From Pelobates cultripes (taxonomy: Eukaryota; Chordata; Amphibia; Anura; Pelobatidae): DNA of 64,000 nucleotides. The stretch is from NCBI GenBank assembly GCA_933207985.1, contig OW240914.1, positions 207,977,915 through 208,041,914 of the forward strand, read 5' to 3'. Shown here one piece after another: positions 45,372-57,333 of this stretch (positions are counted from its first letter, which is position 1; every line of letters starts with the position of its first letter). Made by a program: the position numbers and the translations under genes. Under the pieces are notes generated by a model that did not search any database, was not told the origin of the DNA, and saw nothing but the letters and a program-made list of their open reading frames with translations.

Positions 45372-45562
45372 TCACTAAAGATTTATTCTGATTATTCACT
45401 AGAGAATTGAATAATAAAGGGAATTTTGCATTGAAGGCCAAATTAGCTGAACTGCAAACGTGCGTGACTCAGAGAATTGCTTCTAGTTCAGATATTTTGG
45501 TCTTTCATTTTAAATTGACTCTGAATAACTGACAATTCTCACTTTAGTAAATACGTCTGAGA
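45372..45562. mobile_element. Small MITE-like repeat with inverted ends
   Basis: GTTAATCACTAAAG/GATTATTCACTAGAGAATTG on the left is mirrored by CAATTCTCACTTTAGTAAAT on the right. The sequence is related to 9143-9400. Non-coding. Confidence 0.5.
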
Positions 45563-45856
45563 AGGAACCTAGCTTTGGATGGACACTTTTAACTACAAGT
45601 TGTATTATTTTATTAGCTATATATTATACATGAGGTTATTTTTTTTGAGTTTGTTACTATGGCACATACCATTTGTATTGCATTGTTGCGTATAATATAT
45701 GGGTGCTTTATGTCTCTGATTTCATTATGAGTAATTGCAATATGAGTAAGTGAATATGTTTATTTCTCATTGATAATACAACACGTAGCTTTTGCTTATA
45801 TGAAAATACATATATTTGGCTTTATTAATATTGTTATATTGTTTTTATTTTAATAG

Positions 45857-45928
45857 GGAGGTGTACAGGGTTACAGAGAGCCTGCATCGTGAAAGGACAG
45901 CTCTACTGAAACAGCTTGATTTATTACG
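45857..45928 (+). CDS. CRACR2A: CRACR2A exon E (coiled coil end)
   Basis: This is a 72-bp exon after acceptor TTTTAATAG and before donor GTAACA. It completes the methionine codon of exon D and encodes EVYRVTESLHRERTALLKQL then DLL, ending with two bases of an arginine codon. The wording matches the end of the short CRACR2A isoform coiled coil. Confidence 0.93.
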
Positions 45929-47036
45929 GTAACAGCCTGGTTTACTAATTATTTACATGCAACTCAAGTTTTTGGGAGCTTTGCACATTACTGGAATGAA
46001 TTATAATTCCACATTGTACGTATCTTTTATCGTGCTTCATTCCATTCTCAGTGTTCATTTTCAAAGCAGGAGGTGCTCCTTTTACTCATTGGAATAGCAG
46101 AAGGCTCCAAAGGAATGTATTCATCCATCCATAGTCATTGTAGTCAGGAGGGATCTCGGGTTTATGCTTATGCCAGCACAGATACACAATTTTAAGGTCT
46201 GAAAATGCCTGAGTGTGCATTTTGTGGGACCCAATACTTAAGTGTGATATTAGACTTTGTCAACATGCACTAGCATTTATTTATCTGCATCGTTTTTGGT
46301 CAGATAATCATTGCTTCCAACCAAAGAGTAACTAAAGGTGGCTACCCCCATAGAGCATAGGTAAGCCAGGAGATGTACTGAAAATAGTTATTTAGTTAAA
46401 TGTACATATTTTGTGAAATAATACACACGGAGGCTATAGGATATATGATCTTTCATTTTAAATAATACCAAAACATGACAACGGTTTTCCTTTAAGATTG
46501 CAGAGCTGTGATTTCATAGCTTTACCATTCAACTGCAGATCTAAGGTCCTTCACAGTTAATCTGCCAGCCATCAGGTCTCAAACCTGTTGAAAAAGATAT
46601 GTTAAATGACAGCATAAAATATATTTTATATTTTTTTAAGGTCAAATAGTAAGGGTTACCCATAAACAGCCTCAGAAAATATGTCACGCCTTGGTAGAAA
46701 TACAACAGCCCTAAACCAAAATGATTGTTAAAACTAAGATGATACAGGCTTCGTATATCTCAAATGTGGCTCGACATTACAGATACTTAGCAAAGCATAC
46801 AGATAGTTGTTTAATCATAAGGACTGTTAAATACAATAAATCATCTATTTTAATGTGAAATTTGTAGTGTTTATTTTAAATTCTGTCAAGGTAGTACATT
46901 TATGAAGGTTATACATGCATACAGATCAAATATAAGTTTGTTTGATTCAATAGAATCTGAAACCGAGATTTAGGAAACTGTATGTTTAGTCAAAAAGATT
47001 TCTTTCTAAATAACTCTAAATAAATGTCTTCTTTAG
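45929..47036. other. Intron between exons E and F
   Basis: No gene or mobile element recognised. Confidence 0.55.
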
Positions 47037-47082
47037 GGAAATGAATAAGCACCTCCGAGATGAACGTGACAGCTGTTTGCAG
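47037..47082 (+). CDS. CRACR2A: CRACR2A exon F (46 bp, long-isoform linker)
   Basis: This short exon lies after acceptor TTCTTTAG and before donor GTAAAA. It completes the arginine codon of exon E and encodes EMNKHLRDERDSCLQ in frame. Phase continuity and the charged helical content support it; at 46 bp it would be missed by most open-frame searches. Confidence 0.82.
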
Positions 47083-47636
47083 GTAAAACCTTTCCATGTA
47101 CACAACTTACATAATAATTGCGGTACAAACAATATATAGATATTATTATTGATGTCATTGAGAAACCGACTGCACCACATGTATAAACAAATATACAGCT
47201 CCGATATTCACAGATTAGAACATTAAAATCAAACTTCTATTTGTATTTGTCTTAAACTGAAATGTTTAAGATCATTTTTATCTAAAACCCTGCTCATGTC
47301 TATATACGTAAAAAAAAAATCTGCGTACTTTGTTGAATTTTTATTTTTCTTATTCCTGCCATTCCTGCCTTCAAACAGCAACATAACTGTAATATTTCTG
47401 GCATGTATCTATGAATATACATACCAATTTATACTGATCGCAGTCTCCATAATTTGTCAGGTCTGAGGTGTGCTTGTGCGCAAGACAAACTTGTTGGTAA
47501 AGGGGACTGAGTTTGAGAAAAGAGTCTCTCGCTATGGTACATTAATTGTTCACAAGTGGAGTAAATACTTTACAATCAAGCATCGAATAAAATTTTATGT
47601 ACCTCAAATGTGTTCCCAGTGTCCATGGTTATTCAA

Positions 47637-48123
47637 TTAAAGGAGCAATGTGAGCAACAAAACAGCTTTAGTATAATGAGTGGTTTGGTGTAGGAAAAAT
47701 AAATTTGTTTATGCGACCAGACCTCCCCTTTCTGTGACTGACACAGCCTCCCTGCACACTTCCTTGAAATGAAGTACTGAGATTTTAACTTTCTTCATTG
47801 CAAAGAATTTCTTATCTCCTGCTCAGTTAATTGCATGCAACAGCCCGCAACAACCTATTGTGTGTGATTAAACTTCAATTAACAGAGTAGGAGATAAAAA
47901 CTTCTAAAGTAAACATACAGTGCTGTAAGATGTGATTGAAAATGAAACCTTACTGTCATGAAGGCTGTGTGGGAGATGTAGCTAAGGCTGCATAAACAGA
48001 AAGAAAAGTAATTTGATTCCCAAATGACAGAAATTTGAACAGTGAGATTTTAGGGGCTTCGTCTGTACACCAAAACTGCGTCATAAAGCTAAAGTTGTTT
48101 TGGTTCTTAGAATGTCCCTTTAA
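47637..48123. mobile_element. T2-like MITE
   Basis: Left TTAAAGGAGCAATGTGAGC and right AGAATGTCCCTTTAA, with TTAA at 47637-47640 and 48120-48123. Non-coding. 47083-47636 before it shows nothing. Confidence 0.75.
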
Positions 48124-48419
48124 TCAAAAATTGTTGTGAATTGAATGAAGTCTGGAAAAATATTGACCAAAATAGCTGTGATAGAAACTACATTATTAAA
48201 TGTCCCAGGTTAGTTGATAAAAACAACTTTTACAGTGATCTTTATTCTTCTTAATTATGATTTATAAATATATTACAAACCATATTGTAGCTTTTTAATA
48301 ACCTACTTAATGTACCAATTGGCAGCATTGGTACTGTTGCAGGGATCAGAGAAGGGGGAGTTCTTCTGTGACAGCATCAATCTTTGAATGGAAAGCTCCT
48401 TTCTTTTATTGACTTTTAT

Positions 48420-51400
48420 TGACTCTTTCCCTTACTGATCCATCTTTTGGAAAACTTCTTACTTGACCTGCTTTCTCACAATTTACAAAATCATGTTGCT
48501 CGCTATTTAGAATGTTTAGGAGATGGCTTAACTGCCCGTTACTACAAGGCTTTTCTCCCAACCTTCTCCGATTATTATTTACAATCCTTCAATGCGATCA
48601 CTAAATCGGCCACAATCCTCCCTTGAGGCACATATTACATTGATTCCCAAACCAGGCAAGGACCCGACCAATTGGAGTTGTTACCGCCCAATGTCATTGA
48701 TCAACGTAGACCTCAAATTGTTCACAAAAAGTCTCAACTGCCTACAACCACTACTTACCATCCTCATACATGCAGACCAATCTGGCTTTGTACCAGGACG
48801 TGAAGCTAAGCACAACACCACCAAAATAATAAAAATAATGCACATCTCCAAAACCTCCAAAGCCCAAAGTCTGATGCTCTCCATTGATGCTGAGATAGCG
48901 TTTGATAGGGTAGACTGGACCTTGTAAACGACTACCCTTCAAATGCTAGGCTTTGGCCCCAACTGGGTGAAATGGATATAGGCAATATATTCCACCCAGA
49001 CCGCAAAATTAAGGTTAAATGGGCAGCTGTCCAAATCAGTACACATTAAAAACGGAATGAGGCAAGGTTGTCCCCTGTCTCCCTTACGCTTCATTCTGAT
49101 TTTAGAACCCTTCTTACAAGGTATACAAGACCACCGAGACATACACGGGTTCCAGGTTCAACACCAAGAACACAAAATATCTGCATTTGCAGATGATCTG
49201 CTTTTTACTTTAACAGACCCTAATACATTGTTACCTCCCCTTATGGACGAGATATCCACCTATCATACCTTATCCAATTTCCAAGTCAATTATACGAAGA
49301 GTGAGATCCTACCCCTGCAATTAGATAAACACGCGAAGATTGAAATCCAAGCTTCATACCCATTCTCAAGGGCTGCTACCTCTATTACGTACCTTGGTAT
49401 AAAACTCCCATGTGACACTATACAACTATATAACTTACATTTTATGCCCTCCTTGGAAGAGATCTCCAAAGATCTTACTGGTTGGCACAAACCCCATTTC
49501 AGCTGGTTCTGTAGGATCGACATACTCAAAATGAACTCCCTCCTGAAAATACTCTACAAACTACAGACCCTCCCAATAGCCATACCCACTTCCTTCTTCA
49601 CTAAACTGAGACAGCTGTTCACAGGATTAATCTGGGCCAATAAACACCCCAGAATTTCACACTCTATCCTCACAACACATAAGACATTATGGGGGCCTGG
49701 GCTTTCCGCACATAGAACTGTACTACAGGGCAATAATCCTGCCCAGACCTTACACATGGTCAGCCGCCCCGCCTCTCACACAATCAACACATATTGAAAG
49801 CACAATTTTCCAAGCTCCACTACATACCATACTGTGGCACCAAGCGGGACATGCACTCCTCCTGCCACAACACTCACACCACCCCACTATAGTACCAAAA
49901 GGACCTTTTCCCACACCTATCCCCACTCTATCCACTTACACAAAACCCTAATTTCCCTCCTGGCACAGACAGGAGACTTCGCAACTCTTTCCCCAAAACG
50001 CAAGACACTAAATACCCTATGCTCAGCTCAGCATTGGACCAAGGGAAAATTATACCAATATTGTCCCTCACTCAAACCGACCACCCTACCAACCTACATC
50101 AATTCCATTATGCCCAACTACTACACTTCATGACCGCTAATCCAAACCTCCTCAAAGGGGACTGTCCACAAACCATATTTGAAACCCACTGTACCTCCCA
50201 GTCACTCAGATCTAAACACCTCTCCACATTCTATAAAATAGTACACAACACTGACAAGGACAGATTGCCACCATTTACATCCTCCTGGGCACAAGAATTA
50301 AATATCACCATCTCAAAACAAGACTGGCGACGGATCTTTACTTATATACACAACTCCTCGATAAGCACCACAGTTAGGAAGAGCTCATACAAATGCATCT
50401 CCAAATTGCTCTACTCCCCGACTAAACTCCACAAGCTGTTCCCATCCACACAGGACACATGTTGGAGATGTTCCCAACAGGGAGGCACTACGACACATAT
50501 CTGGTGGTCCTGCCCAATAATCCAGTCATACTGGTCACGAATATTAGACATTATACATTCCATAGTAGGCACTCGCATCTCAAGGTCCCCGGAAACGCTA
50601 CTGTTCCTCCTACACCCACATCCTATTCCTAAACGGCAACGTATACTCATCAACCACATGCTCACAGCCGCAAACTCACTAATTCCAGTACACTGGAAAA
50701 AAGCACAGCTCCCTCTATCAGGGACTGGATACTAAAGCTAGAATCAAACAAATGAAGGAAATAGAAGCCTCAATGTCTAACAGATGTTCACTTTTCTCCT
50801 CAACATGGGAAACCTGGACACATTTTCTACAAAGCAGTCACGTATAGACCATGGCAGACAGTATGCTGCCTCTCCCCACCTTACTTCAGTCACTGTACAC
50901 AAAAGCACACTGAATAGCAAGGTTATGGAAGCATAAATTGAATATGTTAAGTTTCTTTCATTCTTTTTATATATTGTAAAATGTTACACAACATGAATGT
51001 TCCTAAATTGGAAATCCAAGCAGCCCGCCGGAACAATACTTATCAAAAAGGTCCACGCCCGCCTATCTATTTAGGCACACAAAACCACCGTAACCACCAT
51101 CCCGATCCCACACTCAACTAATTCACAGATTATAGCTGTTACACAGCCTAGGTGGCTATATCCACATATAATGTAAAACAGTTCATCGATACACCAGAAA
51201 TACCCTACCAAATACAACCAGGAACAGAGCAATTGACACCAGTGTAATGTTTTGTTGTCTTGTATGATGATGTATTATGACAGACCGAATGTTCAGCACG
51301 ATATACCCACTTCTGCATTGCAACATAGCTATGCCGTAATGATGTACTCCTTTCTGTGGAATGTATTTCTTTATGCTGATTGATGATAAATGCTGTTGAT

Positions 51401-51425
51401 GAACAAAATAAAAATTAAATTAATT
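48420..51425 (+). mobile_element. L1-like LINE, 5'-truncated, broken ORF2
   Basis: The frame begins inside the reverse transcriptase. Motifs in order: LIPKPGKDPTNW and YRPMSLINVDLKL (48630-48720); QSGFVPGREAKHNTTK; SIDAEIAFDRVDW; GCPLSPLRFILILEPF; catalytic FADDLLF (49186-49206); and a C-terminal Cys/His stretch (CWRCSQQGG... near 50460-50515). A stop near 48925 and frameshifts after 49790 and near 50020 break it. The 3' untranslated part ends near 51421 in an A-rich tail. The endonuclease and ORF1 are missing. The 5' border is uncertain. Confidence 0.87.
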
Positions 51426-51605
51426 CTATGAGAATTCAGCACTTTTATAAATTAACTGGGGAACTCCCCCCGGGCTGTCAATCAAACAGCCAGAGAGGAT
51501 TCCTTCCTACTTTCGTTAGCTCCTCTGATCTAACGGAAGTGGCAGGCACGCTCTACCCGAATGTGCCTGCCTCCCTCTCCCTCCCTAACAGACCTCAGAC
51601 CAGCT

Positions 51606-52229
51606 TCTGTAGTCAGGGCCGGTGCAAGGATTTTTGCCGCCCTAGTTTCTTTCTTCCCCCTCCCTGTTTCCTTCTCCCCCTCCCTCCCTCCCTCTTTCTT
51701 CCCCCTCCCTCCCTGTTTCTTTCTTCCCCCTCCCTCCCTGTTTCTTTCTTCCCCCTCCCTCCCTGTTTCCTTCTCCCCCCTCCCTCCCTGTTTCTGTCCC
51801 CCCTCCTCCCTGTTTCCTTCTTCCCCCCTCCCTCCCTCCCTCCCTCCCTCCCTCTCTTTCTTCCCCCCTCCCTCCCTGTTTCCTTCTCCCCCCCCCTCCC
51901 TGTTTCCCTTCTTCCCCCTCCCTCCATGTTTCTTTCTTCCCTCCTCCCTCTCTCTTTCTTCCCCCTCCCTCCCGGTTTCCTTCTCCCCCCTCCCTCCCTT
52001 TTTCTTCCCCCTTCTCCCCTACCTGTGTAGTAGCGTGGCCGAGCCCAGTATAGTCCGCGGGTACAGCTGCTCCCTGTACCCGCCGACTATAGAGGGCTCG
52101 GCCACGCTACTACAGAGGGAGTGACAGGAGGGAGCGCTGAGCGCTTCCCTCCTGTCAGCCCCTCTCCTCAGGCTGCACCCGGGCGGCTGCCTAGTCCGCC
52201 TTACAGGTAGCGCCGGCCCTGTCTGTAGT
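51606..52229. mobile_element. hAT-like non-autonomous element (family 2), short copy
   Basis: The element is 51614-52221 (608 bp), from CAGGGCCGGTGCAAGGATTT to GGTAGCGCCGGCCCTG, with 8-bp duplication TCTGTAGT (51606-51613, 52222-52229). Contents: CCCTCCCTGTTTC minisatellite (51655-52015), a hairpin with a perfect outer stem of 21 bp (52026-52046/52094-52114), then a second hairpin TGACAGGAGGGA.../...TCCCTCCTGTCA (52121-52158). Confidence 0.93.
51655..52015. repeat. Polypyrimidine minisatellite
   Basis: Repeats of about 30 bp built from CCCCCTCCCTCCCTGTTTC and TTTCTTC. The strand asymmetry is almost complete. Open frames rich in Pro/Ser/Phe or Arg/Gly/Glu here are products of the repeat. Confidence 0.92.
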
Positions 52230-52332
52230 GCACTGGCAGCGGGCGCGTGTGCAAGTGGGGACCAAGATTGGTTATTTTCCTGTGAAGGCACTGAAAGAAC
52301 TGCAGCTTTCGTAATCTATTTTAGACTATATT

Positions 52333-52378
52333 CCCAATGAATACATGCATAAAAATATACATGCATGTATTCATTGGG
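52333..52378. repeat. Perfect 18-bp hairpin
   Basis: CCCAATGAATACATGCAT (52333-52350), 10-nt A/T loop, then the exact complement (52361-52378). No larger element borders were found. Confidence 0.9.
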
Positions 52379-52829
52379 GATATATCTACTAAACTGTTAA
52401 GGTTTTTGAGGGGTGGTGGGTTGGAAGAGTGGAGTGGTCCTTTAACTGATCTTCATCTTCGTTTAGGAATATGGATGTTTTGCACCCAATTCCACCATAT
52501 TCTGCCAATTTTATGACTGACCTATGAATGAATTCCCCACTACGTCTTAATTTAACATTTTCCATCATTTAAGAAGCTGCATTTACATATATATAAGTTG
52601 TAGCACAATGAATTTTCCATTATAATGTAAAGAAAAATATAATTGTCCTTCATCTTGTCAGAACTAGGCACTCCAACACCCAAACCTCAGTACTAAGAGT
52701 AAGTTATACTACATGACATTGAATTACCTGTCATTTAGGGTAGTTAGGGTTAACCTGTGACTGTTATAATTGAAAAAATAAATATAACAAAATTTGTAAC
52801 ACAATACTGTATTTCTATATGTTTTACAG

Positions 52830-52921
52830 AAATCCAAGGTAACTCCTACAGCTCCTATGAAAAATGAAAGATCTGGATCCATTATTGGAAAATATATTGA
52901 CAGGAAACCATCAGTAAAAAG
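52830..52921 (+). CDS. CRACR2A: CRACR2A exon G (long-isoform linker)
   Basis: This is a 92-bp exon after acceptor ATATGTTTTACAG and before donor GTATTG. It starts in phase 0 and encodes KSKVTPTAPMKNERSGSII then GKYIDRKPSVK, ending with two bases joined by exon H. It is basic and probably unstructured. It is supported by phase and splice sites more than by recognised similarity. Confidence 0.8.
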
Positions 52922-53503
52922 GTATTGAAGCTTGGTTAATGAACACATGTTAAATGTTATTATATTTAGTAACAACACATTTTACCCTTTAAAGTCAACC
53001 TACCATATCGGATGTACGGATACATTCTAACGTAAAAAATAAAATAATGCAAGGTTGTTTATGGGAAATCCGGTAACTGACAATGCAAAGTGTCCCATGA
53101 TTCCAAATAATTTGTTCCCAAACTATATGACAGCAAAGTTAATCATGTGAAAAGGATACTTGACATGAATGTTGAAGGTTGTGGCACCAATCATCTCTAA
53201 CTTGTTGCACTGGTGAGGTTACCTCATTTAAAAATCAAAACCCAATAAATGGTTTTATTGGTGTGAGAAACATAAGAATTGTCTTTAATGAAAAGATGAA
53301 AGTTGTTCTTTACCACATTCTGCCAACACAACCAATCTGTGCTTTAATATAGAATGCCATGTCTATTTATCATGTGTGGCTCTGTAAGACCTTGTTGTAG
53401 CTAAAGGAGTAGAATGTTGGAGAAGATTATGATAGCATCAGCTGTCTTTGGTCATTAGTGAGTGAAACAATATATCTTTAGTTATTTACTTGGCTTTTTA
53501 GGT

Positions 53504-54251
53504 CTAATGCTTGATACCGATAATGGGAGAGTTGGCAGTGGCCCAGCACACTCAGGCTGGCACATCCATAAGGCTGCACAGACGGCAGTCATAGGACGCA
53601 CCGGCTCTGGGGGCACAAGAATCCAGTGACGGGCAGGCAGGAAGTGCACAGCGCTCCCCCCTACTAGTCACTCAGTGCAGCGTGGTTAAGCAGAATGAAC
53701 TGCGATACAGGAGCTTCAGTTTCCTGTACCCGGCCGGACTGACAGGAAGTGTCAGTATGGCCAAGTACAGGAAACTGAAGCTCCGATACGGTGGTCCACT
53801 GCGCTCGGCCAAGCTACAAAAGAGATAATGAGGCACACCATGGAGGGGAGAGGACCACTAAGGAGGGACACACACACGCACACACGCACACACGCACACA
53901 CTAAAGGACAGGGAGTGAGAGAGGGGAAGGGAGAGGACCACTAAGGGACAGGGAAGGCAGGGGAGAGGTACACTAAGGGACAGGTAGGGCAGGTGAAGGG
54001 AAAGGAACACTAAGGGACAGGGAAGAGAGGGGAGAGGTTCACCAAGGGACAGGGAAGGGAGAGGAGAGGTACACTAAGGGTCAGGGAAGAGAAGGGAGAG
54101 GAACACTAAATATTCTTGAAAACAAAAAAAATCTGACTGGCATGTTTTTTTTTTGCATTTACCAATTAAAAAAAGTTATCGCCTATTGGCCTAAAAGTTC
54201 ACAGATTATCGGTATCGGCTCTAAAAAAATCAATATCGGTCGATCACTAGT
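53504..54251. mobile_element. Degenerate element with GATCGACCGATA-type ends, hosting a family 2 copy
   Basis: The left GCTTGATACCGATAATG and right CGGTATCGG...TATCGGTCGATCACTAGTC are inverted and related, as in hAT-type elements. Most of its interior (53540-54115) is family 2 sequence. Confidence 0.5.
53540..54115 (-). mobile_element. hAT-like family 2 copy, inverted and degenerate
   Basis: CACATCCATAAGGCTGCACAG and the following bases match, reversed, the right end of the element at 37537-39931. A hairpin near 53705-53800 (CAGGAGCTTCAGTTTCCTGTA and its complement) stands where the other copies have theirs. The minisatellite here is CACTAAGGGACAGGGAAG-based, about 30-33 bp (53830-54110). 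The left CAGGGCC end is decayed. Confidence 0.65.
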
Positions 54252-54279
54252 CTGACGTATTAATATATAAGTAAAATTG

Positions 54280-54412
54280 CAGTGCTTGTCACAGTAGATT
54301 TGTGAAAAATAGATTGTAAACCCATAAATTGCAAGCTCGTTTGAGCAGGCTCATCCTCACCCCTTTCTATAATTGTAATGTGCTGAAGAATACATGCTAA
54401 TAATAATAATAA
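54280..54412 (+). repeat. LINE-tail-like remnant
   Basis: TGTAAACCCATAAATTGCAAGCTC...GTGCTGAAGAATACATGC(TAATAA)n resembles the 3' tail of L2-type elements as at 42560-42702. Confidence 0.4.
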
Positions 54413-54895
54413 TTAAAGGACCACTATAGTGCCAGGAAAACAAACTCATTTTCCTGGCACTATATAGTCCTAGGTCCCCCCCCAGCCTCAGGGCCCCCTC
54501 CCTCTGGGCTGAAGGGGTTAAGACCCCTTCAGCTACTTACCTTAATCCAGCGCCAGGCTCCTTCGGCGCTTGTGACCTCTCCTCCCCCTCCGACACCAGC
54601 TCCCAAGTAGAGCCGAATGCGCATGTGCAGCCAGAGCCGCGCGCACATTCAAACCGCCCTTAGGCAAGCATTACTCAATGCTTTCCTATGGACATTCTGC
54701 ATGCTCAATGCGATTTTAGGATTGAGTGTTGCGGAGGCGTCTCTAGCCCACTAGAGGTTGGATTAACCCTGCAATGTAAACACAGTTTTTCTGAAACTGC
54801 TATGTTTACAGCTGCAGGGTTAAAACCTGGGGGACCTGGCACCCAGACAACTTCATTGAGCTGAAGTGCTCTGGGTGACTATAGTGGTACTTTAA
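54413..54895. mobile_element. T2-like MITE
   Basis: Left TTAAAGGACCACTATAGTG and right GACTATAGTGGTACTTTAA are inverted, with TTAA at 54413-54416 and 54892-54895. Non-coding. Confidence 0.88.
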
Positions 54896-56454
54896 AACTG
54901 TAATCACTTTTTATGGGTAATTTGAAGGAATCTAAATATGATTGGGAATTCAACTTCTTAAACATGCCACTATATTATAAAAATAATGTCTACCTACATA
55001 CATTATACATTGTTAGTTGACTAAAATACTATATCTCTACCAAATAGGAAATTGCAGGCATCAAAGAAGCCCTGTAGTGTACTTATGGTCCTTCCTCCTT
55101 GTAAAATGTTAAAGAAGAGGCGGGCATAATTTACGGCTCTGTGCAAGCTGTCATTGTTCATATGGCCACAGAGGGACCATATTATAACTTATTGTATTGT
55201 AAGCTTTTTCCAGCAAGCTTGAAAAAACACAATGTTTAGCAAAGTTAATGTAATATAAAACTTCTCACTTACCTTTTCAGTTGATCTTAGACTGGCCTTC
55301 ACTAAGTATCAATACAAAGTTCTCTGGTTATGATCTGATTATCTCCAAATCTATGTCACTGTGTAGCAACCTGCAAGACTGGGTACACATAATGATTAAT
55401 ATATGTGACATAATGGTTTCTATATTTGACTTTGCACCAACTGTACATCAACTACTTAAAATCAGCCAAACTCTTCATATTATTTTGGCATTTACTTACT
55501 TTTTTCCCTATCACTTTGTCATACCTATTTTATTTGATGAAATTGCTGATTCTTCTGTATTAAACATCTCCAAGACTAAAAATATGTAAACCAATAAAAA
55601 AAAATGACAAAAATATTTTCGAAAATATATATTTTTCCTTCTTCTTAGTCATGTCTAGTTGATGAAATGGCTGTTCTGCCTGTGCTGTAAGTTTATGTGC
55701 TAGAAAATAATTTTTTTCTTTCCCGAGTGTTTTCAAATAAACATTTAATACATTTTTCTAACAATAATTCAGCAGTGAAGGGGTTAATCTTGAACTTCCT
55801 GTGATTGAAGTGTATTTAACACAGGCAAAAATGTAGACATTTACTTTTGTGGTTTCTTGTTATATTAGTTATTTATTTATGATTCTAAGTGGAATTAATT
55901 GTATTTATACCATTCGTAAAGATCTGACTTACAATACTTTATCAATTATTCAATTATCCTAAATAAAAATAATATACATTTAAGCTTCAGGATGGTTTCT
56001 TTTGTGTTAATAATTACACAAAAATCATATGTGATATACTTAAAATATCAGCATTTTAGGAATTGCTAAATTAAGCAATTCATTTTGTAATGCTAAATGG
56101 GTTTTTATTTGCTAATTAGAAATAAATCTCAAGAGACTCTTTCTGTTATTAATATCCTGCAAATTGATTGCATTCTCTAGACACCTCCTCCCATACTATT
56201 ACATTTATCTAAACCATGTAGCTGGACATTGTTTATATATTAAAACATAGTTAGTGCTAGTGCTAAGTAGGTCATGATTGACCCTAACAATGCAAGCTTA
56301 CGCTATAGCTTCAAAGTAGTTAGTCAGAGGTGCACGCAATACATATTTCCTACTGCTAGGCCACCATGGAAAATTATATAACTATTATTTTATATGAAAG
56401 TGCAATAACAAGATTAAGTGATAGGTGGCGCTATAACCCACACAATAACAGCAG
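54896..56454. other. Intron, no feature seen
   Basis: Includes a 102-codon open frame (55281-55589) without recognised similarity, splice fit or repeat; probably chance. Confidence 0.5.
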
Positions 56455-56901
56455 CAACAAAGTTATTTTACTGGCAGTATAGCTCCCAATAGTCCCTGTC
56501 CTGTCCCCGCAGCCTCCCACCCTCATGAGGTGCAGAAGGGGTTAAAAAACTCTTTTGTCACTTACCTGAGTCCAGTGCCGATGTCGCTGGTTTAGGCTCT
56601 GCCTTAACTCCTCCCCCACCGGTTGCTGGTGGTGGTGAATTAATGTGCATACGCAGCCGCGCTCGCATTATTATTTCCCCCATAGGAAAGCATGTAAAAT
56701 GCTTTCCTATGGGATTTTATGGGATGCTTAATGTCCTCATGCCTAATGACCTGGAAGTCCCTCTAGAGGTGGAGTTAACGCTTAAAGATAATTTATTAAA
56801 AACTGCAATAATTGCCTTTGCAGGGTTATGGGACCTGGGACCATGTACCCAGATCACTTCAATGAGCTGAAGTGGTCTGGGTGCCTATAATGTCCCTTTA
56901 A
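56455..56901. mobile_element. T2-like MITE, left end degraded
   Basis: The right end is GGGTGCCTATAATGTCCCTTTAA (TTAA near 56898-56901), and the interior resembles 54413-54895 (CTTTCCTATGG, TCAATGAGCTGAAGTGGTCTGG). The left end is not clear. Confidence 0.65.
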
Positions 56902-56996
56902 TAAAATGCAATGGCAAAACACTTCACACACACAAAAATAATGTAACTAAGGCACTTTTTTTGTCAGTCACGTAATGATTTTCTATATTCTTACAG

Positions 56997-57333
56997 TCAA
57001 TCTTCTGAAGAAGAAGATGGATTCCAAACAAAAAAGAGTCCTGTTGGTTTGAATGGGTATTCATCATCCACTAGCGACTCTGAACCTATTCTCGAACTCA
57101 GACATAGTACAAAAAGACAATTACAAAGAATTATATCAATTGAAGAAGATCCCTTGCCCCAGATTTTTGAAATCCAGCAAGAAAGACCCTTACATCAGTG
57201 GGAAGAGATTGATGAGTATGAAGACAACACAAGTGAAGTCTCAGAATCTATCAGGAGAGATGTTCGTATTCCTAGTGAAGAGGTACCGTCATCCCCACGA
57301 GGGCAACCAGTTGGAAAAGAAACGTTATCAAGT
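56997..57333 (+). CDS. CRACR2A: CRACR2A exon H (acidic/serine-rich linker)
   Basis: This is a 337-bp exon after acceptor TATTCTTACAG and before donor GTAAGA. It completes the codon of exon G and runs 112 codons open, ending in phase 0. It encodes SQSSEEEDGFQTKK, SSTSDSEPILELRHSTKRQ, then IISIEEDPLPQIFEIQQE, an acidic low-complexity linker where the long CRACR2A isoform has its proline-rich/unstructured region before the GTPase. The frame stays open into the intron to a stop near 57370, which is not coding. Confidence 0.88.

Noticed and set aside
51428..52124. Open frames rich in Pro/Ser/Phe (about 190-200 codons)
   Set aside because: Products of the polypyrimidine minisatellite inside a transposon.
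55281..55589. 102-codon open frame
   Set aside because: No similarity, no splice fit with CRACR2A and A/T-rich codon use; chance open frame in intron.
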